10,039 nucleotides of DNA from an uncultured beta proteobacterium (GTDB taxonomy: Bacteria > Pseudomonadota > Gammaproteobacteria > Burkholderiales > Rhodocyclaceae): assembly GCA_903910495.1 (NCBI GenBank), contig CAIVZW010000436.1:1-10039 (forward strand), read 5' to 3'. Position 1 is the stretch's first letter. Each line of letters begins with the position of its first letter. The translations under genes and the position numbers were made by a program. Below the pieces are notes generated by a model that worked only from the letters and a program-made list of their open reading frames with translations, was not told the origin of the DNA and ran no database searches. This document shows, in pieces, positions 7,499 through 10,039 of this stretch.

Positions 7499-8509
7499 TC
7501 AGCGATCCCGGGCGAGGTGATCCCGACCCAAGCCTGACCGATTGCCGCCGTGGACGGATTCCCCCAGCAGCAACAGCGCCGGCCACCTGAAGCGGCAGGC
7601 AATATGACTAATCGCCATGGGCCCGGCCAGTCCCAGCGTTACGCCCAGCAGAATATCGAGGAACAGGTAATCGATTTTCAACAGATGGAGCCCAATCCTG
7701 GTGGACGCGGTGAAGAAAATGTGGAAAAGATAAATCGCATACGAGTAGCGCCCTACACTGGCGAGCGATGGAATAACGACACCGGAGTTCAAACACAACA
7801 GGCATAAAGACATGCCCGCCACCAGCACGCCTAAGGTGCGGCGATCAGGGCTGGGAACGGGCATGCCCATTGCTAGCACGGCGACGATTGCCAGCGTAGC
7901 CAGGCCAAGCCGGATCCAGGGCTTGGCGAGTCGTGATTCAAGATGAAAGCGCGGAAAAGCCAGCCCAAGGAGAAAATACGGCATCAGGTAGATTGCTCCC
8001 TCAATGCCGAACCAGTGCCAGCCGCGCGTCGTAAAATACAAGGCACACGCTAGTGCCAGCACCACCAGAAAGCCTTTGCCGTGCCGGATCAGGTGTTCTC
8101 GTTCGAGGGACCAGATGACCAGAAAAACCAAGAATGCGGATTCGACAAACCAATAGTGTGCTACCGGTTGCACATGCAGAAGGTACCATGGCCCCACCGA
8201 TGAGTTGGCGCCCGGGGTCAAGGCTTGCAACAGTGCAAACAAGCTGCCCACGACCAGCATGGGAATCAACAGTCGCCGCGCCTTGCCCACTAGAAAGGCA
8301 CGACTGTCACCGCTAAAAGGGCGCAGACCATAAACCAGACCGGATATGAAAATGAACAAGGGCATGCGCAGGTAAACCAGAGCATCATTGACCCAGCGAA
8401 CCGGCCCGTCTTCCACCCGCAGACCATAATTACGGTCCGCGCCTACCACGTGGTAAAGCACCAACAGCAGGCAAGCCAGGCCGCGTAGGGTTTCGATCCG
8501 CATGTTCAT
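7499..8509 (-). CDS. AT3-family membrane acyltransferase
   Basis: A 336-residue integral membrane acyltransferase with the AT3 domain only and no SGNH extension. The R-X10-H signature is R9/H20 in LRGLACLLLVLYH, followed by RMPLFIFISGLVYG (48-61), KARRLLIPML (76-85) and a YAIYLFHI segment near 259-266, which is the usual last conserved block. Roughly ten membrane-spanning segments are visible. AT3 proteins of this size acylate sugars, lipids or polysaccharides in or through the inner membrane; donor and acceptor cannot be told from sequence. The ATG at 8509 fits the family N-terminus, but no Shine-Dalgarno is visible (CCCCTCTTC precedes it); another ATG lies two codons in. It is the first gene of the three-gene acylation operon and shares the AT3 fold with the larger protein at 4842-6896, but the two are clearly divergent. 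Confidence 0.9.
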   Translation of the reverse strand: MNMRIETLRGLACLLLVLYHVVGADRNYGLRVEDGPVRWVNDALVYLRMPLFIFISGLVYGLRPFSGDSRAFLVGKARRLLIPMLVVGSLFALLQALTPGANSSVGPWYLLHVQPVAHYWFVESAFLVFLVIWSLEREHLIRHGKGFLVVLALACALYFTTRGWHWFGIEGAIYLMPYFLLGLAFPRFHLESRLAKPWIRLGLATLAIVAVLAMGMPVPSPDRRTLGVLVAGMSLCLLCLNSGVVIPSLASVGRYSYAIYLFHIFFTASTRIGLHLLKIDYLFLDILLGVTLGLAGPMAISHIACRFRWPALLLLGESVHGGNRSGLGRDHLARDR

Positions 8510-8531
8510 GAAGAGGGGAATCCGGTTCCAA

Positions 8532-8551
8532 GGGTAAGGGGTGAATTACCC
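8532..8551. repeat. Inverted repeat upstream of the first AT3 gene
   Basis: GGGTAA (8532-8537) and TTACCC (8546-8551) form a perfect six-base inverted repeat around an eight-base spacer, 22-42 bases upstream of the AT3 start. There is no T-run after it on either strand, so it is not an intrinsic terminator. It could be an operator or a leader hairpin, or chance. The surrounding 152-base gap (8510-8661) shows no other clear signal. Confidence 0.3.
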
Positions 8552-8661
8552 GATGGGCGTATTGAAACCGATCCGGGTCGCAAGGATGTGTCGGAATTGC
8601 AAACCTTTTGGCGCGCTTCGCGTGGCGGCGCGACGGGTTCGCAGGGATTGGGACGAGGGTT

Positions 8662-9003
8662 TCAGGCGAAGGAGCGGACTGCGTCCTCACGCGAATCGTG
8701 TATGTTGAACACACGGTGCATGCGCATCAATTCAAACAACGCACGCACTGTCTTGGACATGGCGCAAAGCTTGAAATCACCGTGGCGGCCATTCAACTGG
8801 CGCAAGCAGGAAATCAATGCGCCTAAGCCCGAGCTGTCCACAAACTTGACGCCTGACATGTCCAGAACGACCCGTGTGTGCTCTTGAATCAAGGTCTGCA
8901 CGGCGTCCTTGAACTCGCGCACATTGCTGGCGTCCAGGTTGTACTGACGCAGTTCGATGACCAGCACATCGTTGTCTTCGATTATTCCCTTGAGTTCCAT
9001 CAT
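8662..9003 (-). CDS. STAS-domain protein, anti-sigma-factor-antagonist type
   Basis: A 113-residue single-domain STAS protein. The family signature is TRVVLDMSGVKFVDSSGLGAL (43-63), with DSSGL at 56-60; one of these serines is the usual phosphorylation site in SpoIIAA-type antagonists. The length and the C-terminal layout (FKLCAMSKTVRALFELMRM) match SpoIIAA/BtrV-like proteins. Such proteins switch partners with a serine kinase anti-sigma factor and in proteobacteria often control envelope, exopolysaccharide or biofilm output. No kinase or phosphatase partner of this type is visible in the window. The gene follows the Hpt gene after a 79-base AT-rich gap containing a candidate promoter and palindrome. 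The start is the ATG at 9003, with a second ATG directly after it; neither has a good ribosome site. Confidence 0.9.
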   Translation of the reverse strand: MMELKGIIEDNDVLVIELRQYNLDASNVREFKDAVQTLIQEHTRVVLDMSGVKFVDSSGLGALISCLRQLNGRHGDFKLCAMSKTVRALFELMRMHRVFNIHDSREDAVRSFA

Positions 9004-9051
9004 TTGTGTTCGCTATTCAGGATTAAGATGCCTGTATTAAATCAATGCTTC

Positions 9052-9080
9052 GTTTTAATAATGTCACCACAATGTGACAA
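9052..9080 (-). promoter_or_regulatory. Candidate promoter for the STAS gene
   Basis: On the minus strand TTGTCA (9080-9075, five of six consensus bases) and TAAAAC (9057-9052, four of six) are separated by 17 bases. Initiation would fall about 40 bases before the STAS start. The region is distinctly AT-rich compared with the flanking genes. The match is moderate and untested. Confidence 0.4.
9062..9079. repeat. Perfect TGTCAC-N6-GTGACA palindrome, possible operator
   Basis: TGTCAC (9062-9067) and GTGACA (9074-9079) are perfect inverted halves around a six-base spacer, an 18-base dyad typical in size for a dimeric regulator site. It overlaps the candidate -35 box of the STAS promoter. An alternative reading is a weak terminator hairpin for the Hpt gene, since the minus strand continues with TTATTAAAA, but the stem is short. 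Confidence 0.45.
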
Positions 9081-9082
9081 AA

Positions 9083-9412
9083 TCAGCTTGAGTCAGGAGG
9101 GCGGCCATCCCTGACCGCCGATCTGGCCCGTCCAATCTCGGTTTCCAGCAAGTTCAGAGCTTGCGCCAAGGCCACATGGGCACCGGAAATCGCCAGCGCC
9201 TCGGCTTCCCGCGCACACTGGCTCAGGCGCTCGAAGCCATAGCTTCCCGCACTCCCCGAGAGACGGTGAAGCGTCCCCTGAAGGGCTAGAGGCGCCACAG
9301 CGTCATGAATTTCCAGCCAGCGCGCTGGCAGGCCATCGACAAAGCGTTGGCGCAATACTTCGAACTGCGCCTGAATCGTTGAGGACAGACCTTCAGTCAG
9401 CGCAGATGTCAC
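9083..9412 (-). CDS. Hpt-domain phosphotransfer protein
   Basis: A 109-residue histidine phosphotransfer (Hpt) protein, which would shuttle phosphate between receiver domains in a multistep phosphorelay in the cytoplasm. The signature is LHRLSGSAGSYGFERLSQ (48-65), with H49 as the phospho-accepting histidine, followed by a helical CAREAEAL segment. The rest reads as the short helical bundle expected of the family. The start is the GTG at 9412: it has a GGGAG ribosome site seven bases upstream, and no ATG exists in the N-terminal part. It overlaps the 3' end of the receiver gene by 20 bases, so the two proteins are made together and probably act as partners. Confidence 0.88.
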   Translation of the reverse strand: MTSALTEGLSSTIQAQFEVLRQRFVDGLPARWLEIHDAVAPLALQGTLHRLSGSAGSYGFERLSQCAREAEALAISGAHVALAQALNLLETEIGRARSAVRDGRPPDSS

Positions 9413-9791
9413 GCCCGTACTCCCAATAAATGCGAATGTCCTGGGGTAGCGCGGTCAGGTTAAACGGCTTGACGATCACCCCCGTGGCTCCGTACTGGAG
9501 CAATTTCTCGACTTCGTCAGGCATGGCTTTAGCCGTCATGAACACCACCGGCACACCTTTCATCCCGGGTTGCTTGCGCAAGGCGACAAGCGTCTCGGGG
9601 CCGGTAAGGCCGGGCATCATGACATCCAGCAGGACCAGGTCGGGTCTGAACGATGGTGCTTGCGCCAGGGCCGCGTGACCTCCTGAACACAAACAGACCT
9701 CGTATCCACCCACCGTGGTGAGGCTGAATTCGAGAATCATCCGGATATCCGGATCATCTTCAACGCACATCACTCGTCGCAACTCGCTCAT
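9393..9791 (-). CDS. Single-domain response regulator (CheY-like receiver)
   Basis: A 132-residue receiver domain with no output domain. The key residues are all present: acidic pocket EDD (11-13), phospho-acceptor D56 in LLDVMMPG, T86 in VFMTAKA and K108 in VKPF. It would act as a phosphate-accepting switch or relay partner in the cytoplasm. The ATG at 9791 has a GGAAG ribosome site seven bases upstream and overlaps the preceding gene stop as ATGA; its own 3' end overlaps the Hpt gene. This tight coupling suggests a phosphorelay of receiver, Hpt and an upstream protein that may be a kinase. With no DNA-binding domain, its output must come through protein contacts, possibly including the STAS protein (inference). 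Confidence 0.93.
   Translation of the reverse strand: MSELRRVMCVEDDPDIRMILEFSLTTVGGYEVCLCSGGHAALAQAPSFRPDLVLLDVMMPGLTGPETLVALRKQPGMKGVPVVFMTAKAMPDEVEKLLQYGATGVIVKPFNLTALPQDIRIYWEYGRDICAD
9420..9424 (-). promoter_or_regulatory. Ribosome binding site supporting the GTG start of the Hpt gene
   Basis: GGGAG on the minus strand, seven bases before the GTG at 9412, inside the 3' end of the receiver gene. It favours this non-ATG start over later TTG codons. Confidence 0.6.
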
Positions 9792-10039
9792 GGCTGATCT
9801 TCCAGGTTGGTTTTGACGACGGCCGAACGAACAGCTTCAAGTAATTCATTGCTACCGGCCTGCGATTTATGTAGCCACTTAAGTCCCATGCGGCGCACAA
9901 AAGTGTCATCGACACTGTCACTGTAAAGAATCACCGGACGACCGTGCGTCAGTCTTCGCAGGGCGGAGCAGAACTCTTCGGCAGAGCCCTGGGTTTGGGG
10001 ATCGGCAATGACGATCGGGGGGTGTTTATGCTTGAAAGG
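9788..10039 (-). CDS. C-terminal end of a receiver-like signalling protein (N-terminus outside window)
   Basis: I translated this frame from the right edge: 83 residues lead to a TGA at 9788-9790. The visible part reads as the second half of a receiver domain: PPIVIADPQTQG, with an Asp in the phospho-acceptor position, then RPVILYSDS (Ser in the Thr/Ser switch position) and WLHKSQAGSNELLEAV, with the conserved Lys. The P-Q-T-Q context after the Asp differs from the common DxxMPG, so it may be a divergent receiver. It could be a second stand-alone response regulator or the tail of a hybrid sensor kinase; the window does not tell. Its stop overlaps the next start as ATGA, making it part of the same signalling operon. 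Confidence 0.65.
   Translation of the reverse strand, partial: PFKHKHPPIVIADPQTQGSAEEFCSALRRLTHGRPVILYSDSVDDTFVRRMGLKWLHKSQAGSNELLEAVRSAVVKTNLEDQP

Noticed and set aside
8600..8645. GC-rich hairpin (CGCG-AAG-CGCG) after the STAS gene as a terminator
   Set aside because: There is no T-run on the minus strand after it, so there is no support for intrinsic termination.

Overview
The window looks like a chromosomal surface-polysaccharide or cell-envelope modification region from a moderately GC-rich Gram-negative proteobacterium. A betaproteobacterium is my best guess from gene content and codon use; this is inference, since the window holds no rRNA or taxonomic marker. Every gene I can support lies on the minus strand, so the genes read from right to left. 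The many plus-strand open frames are antisense shadows. I see no tRNA, rRNA, CRISPR array, insertion sequence or integrase.

Right end (about 8662-10039): a signalling module. It holds the C-terminal end of a receiver-like protein cut by the window edge, a stand-alone CheY-like receiver, a small Hpt phosphotransfer protein and a STAS-domain protein of the anti-sigma-factor-antagonist type. The first three genes overlap each other. The STAS gene follows a short AT-rich gap with a perfect 6-6-6 palindrome and a candidate promoter.

Middle (4726-8509): a three-gene membrane acylation operon. It encodes a 336-residue AT3 acyltransferase, a small multi-pass membrane protein of unknown function, and a large OafA-type acyltransferase fused to a periplasmic SGNH domain. 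A two-tiered hairpin followed by five T residues lies about 70 bases after the last stop and is a good candidate intrinsic terminator.

Left (1-4539): a carrier-protein cassette with tightly coupled genes. The first gene encodes an unusual single-chain fusion of an FkbH-like HAD glyceryl-transfer enzyme, a phosphopantetheine carrier domain and a thioesterase whose nucleophile-elbow residue is cysteine. It overlaps a GT2 (WbbL-like) glycosyltransferase by an ATGA junction. Three bases after that gene starts an Sfp/EntD-type 4'-phosphopantetheinyl transferase, whose C-terminus runs off the left edge.

Working model (inference): the phosphopantetheinyl transferase arms the carrier domain, the FkbH domain charges it with a glyceryl unit from 1,3-bisphosphoglycerate, and the thioesterase domain releases or transfers that unit. 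The glycosyltransferase and the AT3 proteins build and acylate a surface glycan. The FkbH-carrier-thioesterase fusion beside a glycosyltransferase is the most distinctive element in the window.
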